Source: Pseudomonadota bacterium (lineage in GTDB: Bacteria > Bdellovibrionota_C > UBA2361 > OMII01). Taken from it: a stretch of 59,547 nt of DNA. Under the pieces are notes generated by a model that saw nothing but the letters and a program-made list of their open reading frames with translations, was not told the origin of the DNA and made no database searches. Within the stretch, counting starts at the first letter, position 1, and every line of letters begins with the position of its first letter. The stretch is from assembly GCA_026390555.1 (NCBI GenBank), contig JAPLFS010000025.1, forward strand, positions 1 through 59,547. The letters run 5' to 3'. This document shows positions 1 to 8,538 of this stretch, one piece after another. The position numbers and the translations under genes were made by a program.

Positions 1-976
1 CCTCCGGACTCTCCGGCCCTTGAATCACTCTCTGCCGCACTACAGGCCGTCGATGGGTGTCATCATATGGGACAACAGCTCATGATGGTTGGACGTGGAG
101 GCAATTTCAAGCCGGGTCCGATTAAAATCCTACAGGTTATTCAAGATTCGCTGCGACTAGTAAGGTATCTACTTCCAGCACGTATCTCCCTTCACTTCGA
201 TCCTACCCCAGACGACATTACGGTATGGGCTGATGCCGTGCAGCTCCAACAGGCATTCATTAATCTAATACTAAATGCGCGTGATGCGATTAGTGCTGCG
301 GGTACGATTCAGATTGCGTGGGAGCGGGTCTCTTATCAACACTCCTCGCAGGCCTCGCAGGCCTTGCAGGCATCACATGCCTCGGGATCGTTTGTGCGGA
401 TATCGATTGCAGACACAGGGGCTGGGATCGCTATCGATGATAAAATCGATAGTCGAGGCGCACGACGGCAGCATCTCATTTAAGAGTAGCGCTGCGGGAG
501 GAACAACATTCTTCGTGTTCTTGCCCATATTTCCCAATCAAATCGAGGCGATTCATGTTGATGATATTCACAAATCTATGCAGGGCTCTTCCTCACCAGG
601 GGGGCTTGATTTAGTTATAGCCGAGGATGACGACGCGATACGCTCAATGCTGTTGAGCGTTCTTACATCTATGGGACACCGAGTTGTGGTGGTTCCTAAC
701 GTCAGTTCGTTACGTTCTTACCTATTCAACTGCGGCATAACGCCGCATCTAATTCTGCTTGACGATACGATGCCGGATGAGTGTGGTAGCGATCTACTTC
801 CAGAGCTTATCGTCACCTATCCGGAACTACCGATCATCATGATGAGTGGTAGCTCGGAGATTAAAAACTTAATTTCGAGCTATGGTAATAGAGTTAGATT
901 TTTAGCAAAGCCCTTTGCCATTCATGAACTACAGGAGCTCTTCTGCTCACTACTTAAGCGAGATCCTATCGGTTAA
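1..976 (+). pseudogene. Hybrid sensor histidine kinase with receiver domain, 5'-truncated by the window and broken by an internal deletion
   Basis: Frame 1 is open from the window edge to 483. It encodes the end of a dimerisation helix, then a HATPase N box (NLILNARDAI) and a G1 box (ADTGAGI). The G2 region (GLG-S-LSMIKSIVEAHDG) lies in frame 2, which stays open to 976. It ends in a receiver domain with an acidic EDDD, phospho-acceptor Asp in LLDDTMP, a Ser in MMSGSS and the Lys in LAKPF. In the family about 20-30 residues including the F box separate G1 from G2. Here G1 runs straight into G2 with a frame change near 425-445, as expected of a deletion between similar glycine-rich stretches. 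The product cannot be a complete kinase. The receiver might still be made from an ATG at 578, though no ribosome site is seen there. A sequencing error alone would not explain the missing F box. Confidence 0.8.
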
Positions 977-1343
977 GGCTGCTCGATTCCTCGCGACGCT
1001 GAAGCTCCTTCTCCTCTTTACGCCGCTCAAGTTCATACTCCCTCTGTCGATTTAGAGCTTCACGCTTTTTTTCATGCTGCTCCCTTAATTTGCGATTGGC
1101 CTCCTCTTTATTTCTCCGTTGGAGATCGGCTAACCCTTTTTTATCGAGTACAGGGGTAGGAGTTGCAGGATATATCTGCTCTCTGTACTGACGGGGGACC
1201 TGCGCGATACTATCTACAAAGCGAAGGTTTCCAGAGTTGTCCATATAACGGATCTGATCTGCATAGACCGAGGAGGTCACTAACACGCAGCCAGCCACAA
1301 AGATCCCTACTCTAAATATTGTCTTAATCATCATCATATCCAT
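966..1343 (-). CDS. Small exported coiled-coil protein, DUF4124-like N-terminus
   Basis: The 125-residue product starts with a hydrophobic signal peptide (IFRVGIFVAGCVLVTSSVYA), with a likely cut after VYA. A short segment follows, QIRYMDNSGNLRFVDS, which resembles the 'W-x-D-x-x-G-x-x-x-F-S-D' core of DUF4124 envelope proteins. The second half is a highly charged coiled coil rich in Arg, Glu and Lys. It overlaps the 3' end of the broken kinase gene by 11 bp in convergent orientation and sits about 60 bp downstream of uvrC on the same strand. The function is unknown. The N-terminal family assignment is tentative; export to the periplasm is more secure. Confidence 0.6.
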   Translation of the reverse strand: MDMMMIKTIFRVGIFVAGCVLVTSSVYADQIRYMDNSGNLRFVDSIAQVPRQYREQIYPATPTPVLDKKGLADLQRRNKEEANRKLREQHEKKREALNRQREYELERRKEEKELQRREESSSLNR

Positions 1344-1402
1344 GGTTATGCAGGAAACAGCGCGCTAGGCTACATTTTTTATTTTAGCGCCCTCTTAGCT
1401 AT

Positions 1403-3280
1403 CTACGTTCTCTCCCTAAGCTTGCTCTGGATCTTCTTTGCAAGCAATACTGAGATCTTACCCGTTGCCGCGACCGCAGCCAGCTCGGCGCTACGTATCC
1501 CCTCAACCGTCTTAAAGTGTCGGATTAGCCGATTTCTGCTCTCTGGTGAGACCCCTAGTACGGTATCTAGCACAGAACGAAAAACCCGACGCGAGCGGGT
1601 CTGGCGGTGGAATGTAATAACGAAGCGGTGCACCTCATCCCTAATCCTAGAGAGGAAGCTAGTCACCAGATGGCCCTCTTCGAGCGCTAGCGGCTCCTCT
1701 CTGCCGGGTATATAGAGCCGCTCAGGCTTACGTTCGACCTCGCGCGCCTGTAGCTCCCCCTCAGTTCGCATCTTTGCAAGTGCTATAATCTCAACGGATA
1801 AATTCAACTCATCCCGTGCCTGAAGCGCACTTGAAAGTTGCCCTGCCCCTCCATCGATAACCAAAAGGTCCGGAAGATCTTCCTCACTTATACCGCGCTT
1901 GAGGCGCCGCGAAACCACCTCGTAGATCGATGCAAAGTCGTCCGGCTTGCCCTGCTGAGACAGTTTGTACCGCCGGTAAGCCCCCTTGTCGGCGACCCCA
2001 TCAAAGAAAGCAACCGAGGCCCCAACGGTGTCTGAGCCCTGGAAATTAGAGATATCAACACACTCAACCCGTCGCGGCACCTGCTTAAGCCCTACCATCT
2101 GAGCTAGCGCGGAGGCGACCTGTTCCCAGCGCGATTCGTGCGTTAGGGAGCCCTGAAACGCATGCCGCGCATTTAGCTCCGCTATGGAGATAAGGCGTGC
2201 CTTTGAGCCACGCTGTGGAAAAGCAACTTCAACCTTATAGCCGGCCCTACCAGCAAGCCCCGCCTCAATCAAAGTTGCGTTCTCAAGCTCGCAGGGTACG
2301 AGGATCTCTGATGGAATGTGACGATCGGCCTGATAGAACTGCTGCACAGCCGATTCGAGCAGCTCCTCATCTGAGAGGCGCACATCGTCGAGTATAAAGG
2401 ACTTCGTCTCTGTGATGCGCCCGTACCTAACCAGGAGCACACACAAAGCGGCCTGAGCACCCTCGCGCACGACACCAAAAACATCGCGGTCCTCGCCACG
2501 AAAGGAGGTCAGGGAGCGCCCCTCCTGAAAATTGGTAAGAAGCTCGATCCGGTCGCGCCAAGCGGCAGCCTGCTCAAAATTGAGCCCTGCTGCAGACTCC
2601 TCCATCTTTCCGGCTAGCTGTTTAATAGTAGCCGCTGTTTTACCCTGCAGAATTGCGCGCGCCTGCTTTACAAGATCTCGATACTCCTCTGGTTGCACAG
2701 GCAAGCAACATGGGGCGCAGCACCGCTTCATCTGATATTCGAGACAGGGGCGCTGGCGATTATAGAGCACAGGGTCCGAGCAGGAACGTAAAGGAACAAC
2801 TTTCTTAATTACCTCAAGGATATTTCGGAGCTCTCCACTAAAAGCGTACGGCCCATAGTAGGTTGCGCCATCGTTCTCGGGTCTACGAACTAGCTCAATT
2901 CGGGGCCACTCTGCGGCTTCATCGATCCTGATAGAGAGGTAGGCCCTGTCGTCCTTAAGACGGATATTATAGCGCGGCTTGTACTTACTAATTAGGTCAC
3001 GTTCTAGTAAGAACGCCTGCTGCTCCGTCTGTGTAACGATCGTCTCGAAGGCTATCACCCGTTGCAGGAGATATCCGATCTGAAAGCGACCATCACCAGT
3101 ACCATCACCCGCAAAATATGTTCTTAAGCGCGCGCGCAGGTCCTTGGCCTTTCCAACATAGATTACAACACGCGCGTCATCGCGCATTAGATACACCCCC
3201 GGCTCTTCAGGAGCATGGGTTGCCTGAAGCCTTAAATACTCAAGCCGTTCTGCAGTGATGGTTGGATCTATCGCAGTCAT
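1403..3280 (-). CDS. uvrC: UvrABC excinuclease subunit C
   Basis: UvrC makes the 3' and 5' incisions in nucleotide excision repair after UvrA and UvrB mark the lesion. At 625 residues it has the usual length. The GIY-YIG endonuclease domain is at the N-terminus (GVY at 28-30, IYVGKA near 40). A Cys-rich stretch (KRCCAPCC) lies near residue 185 and a UVR motif that contacts UvrB near 215-250. The RNase H-like endonuclease domain follows (VECVDISNFQGSDTVGASV, LLVIDGGAGQL). The C-terminal helix-hairpin-helix region is present (FKTVEGIRSAELAAVA). The start overlaps the lpxK stop by 4 bp, so it is probably translated by coupling within the lipid A operon. Confidence 0.97.
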   Translation of the reverse strand: MTAIDPTITAERLEYLRLQATHAPEEPGVYLMRDDARVVIYVGKAKDLRARLRTYFAGDGTGDGRFQIGYLLQRVIAFETIVTQTEQQAFLLERDLISKYKPRYNIRLKDDRAYLSIRIDEAAEWPRIELVRRPENDGATYYGPYAFSGELRNILEVIKKVVPLRSCSDPVLYNRQRPCLEYQMKRCCAPCCLPVQPEEYRDLVKQARAILQGKTAATIKQLAGKMEESAAGLNFEQAAAWRDRIELLTNFQEGRSLTSFRGEDRDVFGVVREGAQAALCVLLVRYGRITETKSFILDDVRLSDEELLESAVQQFYQADRHIPSEILVPCELENATLIEAGLAGRAGYKVEVAFPQRGSKARLISIAELNARHAFQGSLTHESRWEQVASALAQMVGLKQVPRRVECVDISNFQGSDTVGASVAFFDGVADKGAYRRYKLSQQGKPDDFASIYEVVSRRLKRGISEEDLPDLLVIDGGAGQLSSALQARDELNLSVEIIALAKMRTEGELQAREVERKPERLYIPGREEPLALEEGHLVTSFLSRIRDEVHRFVITFHRQTRSRRVFRSVLDTVLGVSPESRNRLIRHFKTVEGIRSAELAAVAATGKISVLLAKKIQSKLRERT

Positions 3281-4299
3281 CGGATCTTACGCTCTATCTG
3301 CACTATAAAAGCATCGGAGGGTACGACCTTGAGCTTTACTCGCATAACAGCACACTGCAATCGCAGCTCTACGCTCATCCCTGCAAGCTTAACGGCATCT
3401 TTAGCCGTGCATACCAGGGGAACCCCAGGATGTTGCGCTAGAATTTTTTGCAGATCCACCTCACTAAACGCATGATGATCGGCAAAGGAGGTTTTCCCTA
3501 GCAGGGTATAACCGAGTTGCTCTAAGGACTCGAAAAATGTGTCTGGATTCGCTATTCCAGCAAAGGCGTTAACACGACAGGCCCCTAGCGGCTGAGCGCT
3601 GGTTAGGTGTTGCACCTCACTAGCTTCAAAAAACGATCGATAGACCGTTGCCGCTGCGGGAAGAGTATTCATCAAACGGGTATCAATTGGAGCCAAGCCT
3701 TTGCTATCTAGCACCACACGTCGTTCGGCGATAACGATCATCGCTGCGCGCTTTAGAGCAACCTCGCGAACCTCCCGAAATAGCCCGAGTGGCAATAGCT
3801 CTCCCTTTACGAACTCCGTAACAGCGCGCTCATTGCCAGCAAATATAGAGATTATATCAAGATTACGTGCCAGAGCGCGGTGCTGTAGCCCATCATCAAG
3901 TAGGATTACATCTCCACTCGCATCGCTCTCTATTAAGCGCGCGCCGGCTGCCCGTGAACGGGCGATATATACCGGAGAGTCCCCTGTTTGGGCCATCAGT
4001 AACGGCTCGTCACCGACATCTTCTGCTCTATTCGTAGCGCTTACACGCTGTGGCCCCTTGACGCGCCCCCCGTACCCCCTAGAGAGTATCACCGGCCTCC
4101 ATCCACGCGCAGCCAACTCAGCCGCGAGATAGAGAGCTAGCGGCGTTTTGCCGTTACCACCTACGGTTACGTTTCCTATGCTAATAACAGGGATTCTGGA
4201 ACGATAACTTCGTAAGATGCCGAGGTCGTACAGAGATCCGCGCAGACGGGTCACCCCCCAGTAGAGCGCAGCCCATAATTTTAATATAAATCTGGCCAT
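3277..4299 (-). CDS. lpxK: Tetraacyldisaccharide 4'-kinase
   Basis: LpxK phosphorylates the 4' position of the lipid A disaccharide at the inner face of the inner membrane. The Walker A region is recognisable as GNVTVGGNGKTP, followed by the family motif LSRGYGGR. Later come DDGLQHRAL and, near the end, FADHHAFSEVDL and CTAKDAVKL, all typical of LpxK. A membrane-proximal N-terminal helix (FILKLWAALYWG) is present. The open frame extends to a TTG at 4326, but that would overlap waaA by 20 bp. I prefer the ATG at 4299, which gives 340 residues, close to the usual length, and starts 7 bp after the waaA stop. It is followed by uvrC with a 4 bp overlap. Confidence 0.95.
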   Translation of the reverse strand: MARFILKLWAALYWGVTRLRGSLYDLGILRSYRSRIPVISIGNVTVGGNGKTPLALYLAAELAARGWRPVILSRGYGGRVKGPQRVSATNRAEDVGDEPLLMAQTGDSPVYIARSRAAGARLIESDASGDVILLDDGLQHRALARNLDIISIFAGNERAVTEFVKGELLPLGLFREVREVALKRAAMIVIAERRVVLDSKGLAPIDTRLMNTLPAAATVYRSFFEASEVQHLTSAQPLGACRVNAFAGIANPDTFFESLEQLGYTLLGKTSFADHHAFSEVDLQKILAQHPGVPLVCTAKDAVKLAGMSVELRLQCAVMRVKLKVVPSDAFIVQIERKIR

Positions 4300-4306
4300 A
4301 ACGTAA

Positions 4307-5599
4307 CTAATCTTCTGCTTTTCCAATAAGTGTCAGCACCCTATCTGCCGAACCGCGGTGCCGCTCCCATACCTGTTGTCCAGCTAGACCAACCCCCTGT
4401 AACGAAGAGCTAGCCTCTGAGCATAACCGTTCAACTAGGTCGCACACATCCCTCTTACTAGAGAGCTCTATAATACCGTGCTGCGCTCGCATCTCATTTA
4501 CAACCTCACGAATAACAGAGGTATATGGACCAACACAGACCGGAACTCCGTACATGGCTGGCTCACACGGATTGTGCCCACCGATATCGACTAACGTAGC
4601 TCCGACAAAGGCGAGGTCCGCGATCGAATAAGCCTCTTCAAGTTTTCCCATTAGATCGAGGATAAGAACCTTTGCTTCGACCTGCTCTCTATCAGATCGC
4701 TTGCTCCACTGCTCACACGCAACGCCGAGCTTTTGAGCTCCTTGGATAAAATACTCAAAGCGCTCTGCATGTCTCGGGGCTATAATCACACGCAGATCCA
4801 TCTTAGCCTGCCACATGCGCTGACACGCCTCGAACCACCAGTACTCCTCTCCTGCCCGAATACTCCCGAGCACAAGGATGCGGCTTTGCGGAGTAATTGC
4901 GGTAAAAAACCTCTCTCTTGTCTTATCACGAGATTCAGTTCCCTGTAGGGCGGGTATAGTATCGTATTTTGTATGTCCGGTAACGTGCACACGATCTGGA
5001 ACGGCCCCCAGTTCAATGTAACGGTTCCGTTGTTCGGCATCAGGTACACAGATCGTCGAGAATGAGGCGATAATAGGCTCAAATATCGAGCGCGCTGCAC
5101 GGTACCACCGTAAGGTATAATCAGAGACCCTGCCGTTTACTACGGACACCGGCAGTCCGGATAAGAGAACCTGCGATAAGAATACGGGCCAGAGCTCCGT
5201 CTCACTTATAATCAATTGCTTGGCTCTAACCTTCGCGAGCGCTCGTCGCACCAGGGGGGCGCTATCGATAGGAATAAGTCTGGTAAGATTAGCGTAGGGG
5301 GCCCCGCGTTCTAGTCCAGTAGGTGAGGTTGCGGTTAGTAGGATCTGATCCTGAGCGTAGTGTTCCCTAACCCTTTGTAGGATCGGAATAATTCCCTGCA
5401 CCTCGCCGATTGAAGCCCCATGAAACCACCACGGCGTTTCAGGCAGGGTCCCCCACTCGCCAAAGCGCTCGCCGTACCGCACACGCCCCCGTTTCGCTGC
5501 GAGCAGCGTTAGGGCCACGAGCGGTATTAGCGCGCTGCCGGCCAACTGATAGCCCCTAAAGAGGGGTCCAGTGCCTATCTGCTTGCTCGGTAATTTCAT
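4307..5599 (-). CDS. waaA: 3-deoxy-D-manno-octulosonic acid (Kdo) transferase
   Basis: WaaA adds Kdo to lipid A at the inner membrane, the step that starts LPS core synthesis. The chosen ATG at 5599 gives 430 residues and is preceded by AGGAAG at good spacing; a longer in-frame start at 5683 would run far into the upstream gene. An N-terminal anchor helix (ALIPLVALTLLAAKRG) is followed by RYGERFGEW, holding the conserved catalytic-region Glu, and FHGASIGEVQ. Then come LTATSPTG, LWPVFLSQ, and a C-terminal GT-B nucleotide-sugar half (RILVLGSIRAGEE, FVGATLVDIGGHNPCEPAMYGVPVCVGP). The start overlaps the preceding acyltransferase by 44 bp, which suggests co-translation. Confidence 0.96.
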   Translation of the reverse strand: MKLPSKQIGTGPLFRGYQLAGSALIPLVALTLLAAKRGRVRYGERFGEWGTLPETPWWFHGASIGEVQGIIPILQRVREHYAQDQILLTATSPTGLERGAPYANLTRLIPIDSAPLVRRALAKVRAKQLIISETELWPVFLSQVLLSGLPVSVVNGRVSDYTLRWYRAARSIFEPIIASFSTICVPDAEQRNRYIELGAVPDRVHVTGHTKYDTIPALQGTESRDKTRERFFTAITPQSRILVLGSIRAGEEYWWFEACQRMWQAKMDLRVIIAPRHAERFEYFIQGAQKLGVACEQWSKRSDREQVEAKVLILDLMGKLEEAYSIADLAFVGATLVDIGGHNPCEPAMYGVPVCVGPYTSVIREVVNEMRAQHGIIELSSKRDVCDLVERLCSEASSSLQGVGLAGQQVWERHRGSADRVLTLIGKAED

Positions 5600-6233
5600 G
5601 CAATGCTTCCTGAATTCGCAATCGGGCCTGCTCTCGATCTTCCTCCTGAGAGACCGAGATCGGTGCTCCCAGGATAGCAACACCCCGGGAGAACGGTTTC
5701 GGTATAATCATCCTATCCCAGGTCGAGAGCTGCCACCTCCTTTCGGTAGAATATGAGAAGGGAAGGACCACAGCCCCGGTTCTTTGAGCGACTAAGGCTA
5801 TCCCATCCTTACATTCATAGCGGGGCCCCTTTGGACCATCGGGGGTGAATCCAACGTCTGCGCCGGCCTCTACCCATCGGCACATTTTAAGTAGTGCTGC
5901 CAATCCACCCCTAGTTGAGGAGCCTGCAACGCAACTGATACTGAGTAGCCTAACGGCGAAGGCGATTAACCGACCATCACCGTGCTGACTCATTAGCATA
6001 TAACTAGTGCGTGGGAACGCTCCGCGTGCCCGTCTATATATCATCGGCATCATTAACATACGCCCGTGCCAGAAGGCGATCACGACAGGGGCGCTAGCAG
6101 GGGGCGGGGCGCTAGCAGGGAATCCGATATATTCCCACCGTATAGTTGTGTGAATCAGGCGGATAAGGAGTGCGGCGATCCCTCCCAACAACCAGGTTTT
6201 AATATTAGCTATAAGGTCTCTGCCACGTGACAT
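5556..6233 (-). CDS. DUF374-type lysophospholipid/LPS acyltransferase
   Basis: The 225-residue product belongs to the DUF374 branch of the lysophospholipid acyltransferase superfamily. It has one N-terminal membrane helix (WLLGGIAALLIRLIH). The acyltransferase motifs appear in order: VIAFWHGRML, MSQHGDGRLIA, GSSTRGG and TPDGPKGPRYECKDG. His in the first motif takes the place of the HX4D-type catalytic site in this branch. Its place between waaA and the msbA region suggests a role in acylating or remodelling lipid A. The reading frame extends upstream to a TTG at 6269, but the first ATG is at 6233. Neither start has a clear ribosome site, so the start is uncertain. Confidence 0.85.
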   Translation of the reverse strand: MSRGRDLIANIKTWLLGGIAALLIRLIHTTIRWEYIGFPASAPPPASAPVVIAFWHGRMLMMPMIYRRARGAFPRTSYMLMSQHGDGRLIAFAVRLLSISCVAGSSTRGGLAALLKMCRWVEAGADVGFTPDGPKGPRYECKDGIALVAQRTGAVVLPFSYSTERRWQLSTWDRMIIPKPFSRGVAILGAPISVSQEEDREQARLRIQEALHEITEQADRHWTPL

Positions 6234-6325
6234 GGGGGGTAGTGTAACCACCCATCGCCAAGCCGTCAAAAGATGGTCTAAGGATAAAGGGATGCTGCCT
6301 AGTTACATAAAAACAAAGACTTACC

Positions 6326-6721
6326 TTAGCGACAAACCTCACACGTCGCTATTGCAGCGACCCGCCCGGGAGTAACCAGCGGCATCTTGCTTGAGGATGT
6401 ATAGAGCGCCTTGCCGTGTGCGAGTATGTTTTTGGGGCCCCTTAACGGTATCTCAATGCCCCCTGGAAATTGCGCTATGACCTGAACCTGCGATGCTATT
6501 ACATCTCCAATGTTCTTCACCGTAACGCTCAAGAAGCTAAGCTCCTCCTGCCCACGTTTAGTGGATCTTACATACGAGAGGTTACTAGTACGGAGCGTTG
6601 TAAGAGCTTTTACTGACGCAATCGTGCTCGCCGGTGCGCGCCGCGGAGTAGCTTCTGCTACCCCTGTCACTACTAGCAGGAAAGTTATGACTATAGGTAA
6701 GAGCTGCATGATTACGACCAT
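6326..6721 (-). CDS. Small exported protein, FxLYD-like fold
   Basis: The 131-residue product carries a strong signal peptide (LLPIVITFLLVVTGVAEA, cut likely after AEA). The mature part reads as a beta-sandwich: LSFLSVTVKNIGDVIASQVQVIAQ followed by a polar C-terminal half ending in ATCEVCR. The 'VTVKNIGD...A..V.V.A.F' pattern resembles FxLYD and related beta-sandwich domains of exported proteins. It sits inside the lipid A gene run between msbA and the acyltransferase, 42 bp downstream of msbA, so it is probably co-transcribed with them. No enzymatic motif is visible. The two Cys at the C-terminus (CEVC) could form a disulphide or bind metal. The function is unknown. Confidence 0.65.
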   Translation of the reverse strand: MVVIMQLLPIVITFLLVVTGVAEATPRRAPASTIASVKALTTLRTSNLSYVRSTKRGQEELSFLSVTVKNIGDVIASQVQVIAQFPGGIEIPLRGPKNILAHGKALYTSSSKMPLVTPGRVAAIATCEVCR

Positions 6722-6763
6722 AGCCCCTACTATCGGAACACCGGGCGTAAAGTTGCGGCGGTT

Positions 6764-8530
6764 CTACTGCACCGACCGTAGACTCCCTGCAGCAGGCTCC
6801 TCGTCCCGGAACTGCAAGGCGTGCAGCCGTGAATACTCAGCTCCCTGTTGCAGCAGCTCTTCGTGCGTGCCGCTCTCAACTATTCGTCCTGCACTCATAA
6901 CAACGATCAGATCAGCGTCCCTGATCGTCGAAAGTCTATGGGCTATAATAACGCTGGTACGCCCCTGCTCAAGTTTCTCAATCGCTAGTTGAACCTCACG
7001 CTCGGCTCGATTATCAAGCGATGCCGTTGCCTCATCGAGGATTAGTACCGGTGCATTCTTGAGGATCGCCCGCGCAATCGCCAGTCTTTGCCGCTCACCA
7101 CCAGAGAGGGTCATCCCACCCTCACCTACTAAGGTCTGAAAACCATCGGGTAGCTTCTGAATAAAGTCTGTAGCGAATGCGGCCTGCGCCGCTGCCATCA
7201 CCTGTGCCTCTAACGCTTCAGGATTTCCATAAGCTATGTTGTTATACACCGTATCGTTAAAGAGAAAGGTATGTTGCCCAACTATTGCAAGTTTCGAACG
7301 TAGCTGCGCAAGCCCGAGTTCTCTACAATCGATCCCTCCAAAGGTAACCACCCCCTCGGTCGGATCGATAAACCTTGGAATTAGATCCACCAGGGTACTC
7401 TTTCCAGAGCCTGAGAATCCAACAAGCGCAACTTTCTTCCCCTGTGGAATCGATAAAGAGATATTTTTAAGTGCACTACTGCGCTCATCACCAGTGGCTC
7501 GTGTTGGATATTTAAATGTAACGTTATGAAAGGTGATCTCACAGCTATCTGGGAGTGCTACAGGATGCTTAGGCTCCTCAATAGCAGAGCGCGTATCCAG
7601 GATCTCAAAGATCCGTTGGGCACCGGCTAATCCCTGCTGAACCGTAGCATTAACTCGGGTTAGCTTCTTAAACGGTTCGTACATAAGAAAAACTGCGACT
7701 AGGAACGCGGTAAAGTCGCCAGAGGTTCTGGAACCTGTGATTACCGAATAACCTCCATAGAGCAGCACCCCCGATATCACGAAGCTCGCGAGCACCTCAT
7801 TGATTGGGCCAGCAAGCGCGCGCACCCGTTCAGCACGGATGAATGTTTTGGTGAGCTCGCGGTTGCCGTTTTGAAATCGCCCCTGCTCAAACTCCTCTCG
7901 GCAGAAGATCTTAACTACCCGGTGCCCCTGCATACTCTCCTGAAAGAGCGCTGAAAGCTGACCGATAGCGTCCTGTCCCCGCTTGCTTAACTTACGCATG
8001 CGCTTTCCGATACGCGCGATAGGGAGTCCGGCGATAGGAAAGAAGATAACGGATACGAGCGATAGAACCGGATCAAGATAGATACAGGCACACAGGAGTG
8101 CCACAACACGGATAGAGTCCCTAATTATAGCGGCGGTCGAATCGGTCAGGAGCGATCTAATAAGAATAACGTCTGAGGTAACCCGCGAAAGAAGCTCGCC
8201 GGTTGAGTGCCGCACAAAGAAATCTGGCGATAGTGAGAGCACGTGTCGATTAACATCGTTTCTCATATCCTCAGTAACACGGTGACCTACGGAGGCCATA
8301 AGGAACTGCTGCCAGAAGTCGCAGAACGCTCTAATAACGGCAAAGCCGATAATTGAGGCCGGAAGCAACCACAGTAGATCCTTTTTCTCCTGTGTAAAGA
8401 CCCCATCTAGGAGATACTTGATCAGAAATGGAACAAAGCCATCCGTCGCTCCAAAGGCAACCATACAGACAAGCGCAAGGGTAAAGCCTTTTTTGTGCGG
8501 TCGTAAATAGCGAAGTATCCGTCTATACAT
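6764..8530 (-). CDS. msbA: Lipid A export ABC transporter, permease/ATPase half-transporter
   Basis: This 588-residue half-transporter has six N-terminal membrane helices followed by an ABC ATPase. The ATPase shows Walker A GFSGSGKST, the Q loop (AIVGQHTFLFND), signature LSGGERQR, Walker B VLILDEATASLD and the switch His in IIAHRLSTIRDAD. It flips core-lipid A from the inner to the outer leaflet of the inner membrane. Identification as MsbA, rather than a generic exporter of this family, rests on length and on its position between lpxB (8 bp upstream) and the Kdo transferase and lpxK genes. All conserved ATPase residues are intact. Confidence 0.9.
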   Translation of the reverse strand: MYRRILRYLRPHKKGFTLALVCMVAFGATDGFVPFLIKYLLDGVFTQEKKDLLWLLPASIIGFAVIRAFCDFWQQFLMASVGHRVTEDMRNDVNRHVLSLSPDFFVRHSTGELLSRVTSDVILIRSLLTDSTAAIIRDSIRVVALLCACIYLDPVLSLVSVIFFPIAGLPIARIGKRMRKLSKRGQDAIGQLSALFQESMQGHRVVKIFCREEFEQGRFQNGNRELTKTFIRAERVRALAGPINEVLASFVISGVLLYGGYSVITGSRTSGDFTAFLVAVFLMYEPFKKLTRVNATVQQGLAGAQRIFEILDTRSAIEEPKHPVALPDSCEITFHNVTFKYPTRATGDERSSALKNISLSIPQGKKVALVGFSGSGKSTLVDLIPRFIDPTEGVVTFGGIDCRELGLAQLRSKLAIVGQHTFLFNDTVYNNIAYGNPEALEAQVMAAAQAAFATDFIQKLPDGFQTLVGEGGMTLSGGERQRLAIARAILKNAPVLILDEATASLDNRAEREVQLAIEKLEQGRTSVIIAHRLSTIRDADLIVVMSAGRIVESGTHEELLQQGAEYSRLHALQFRDEEPAAGSLRSVQ

Positions 8531-8538
8531 CTTTGCCT

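Noticed and set aside
275-440. Frame 2 region upstream of the G2 box in the broken kinase gene as coding
   Set aside because: Before about position 435 frame 2 gives a sequence (MRVMRLVLRVRFRLRG...) without kinase motifs, while frame 1 carries the N and G1 boxes there. The frame 2 part is only a shadow until the deletion junction.
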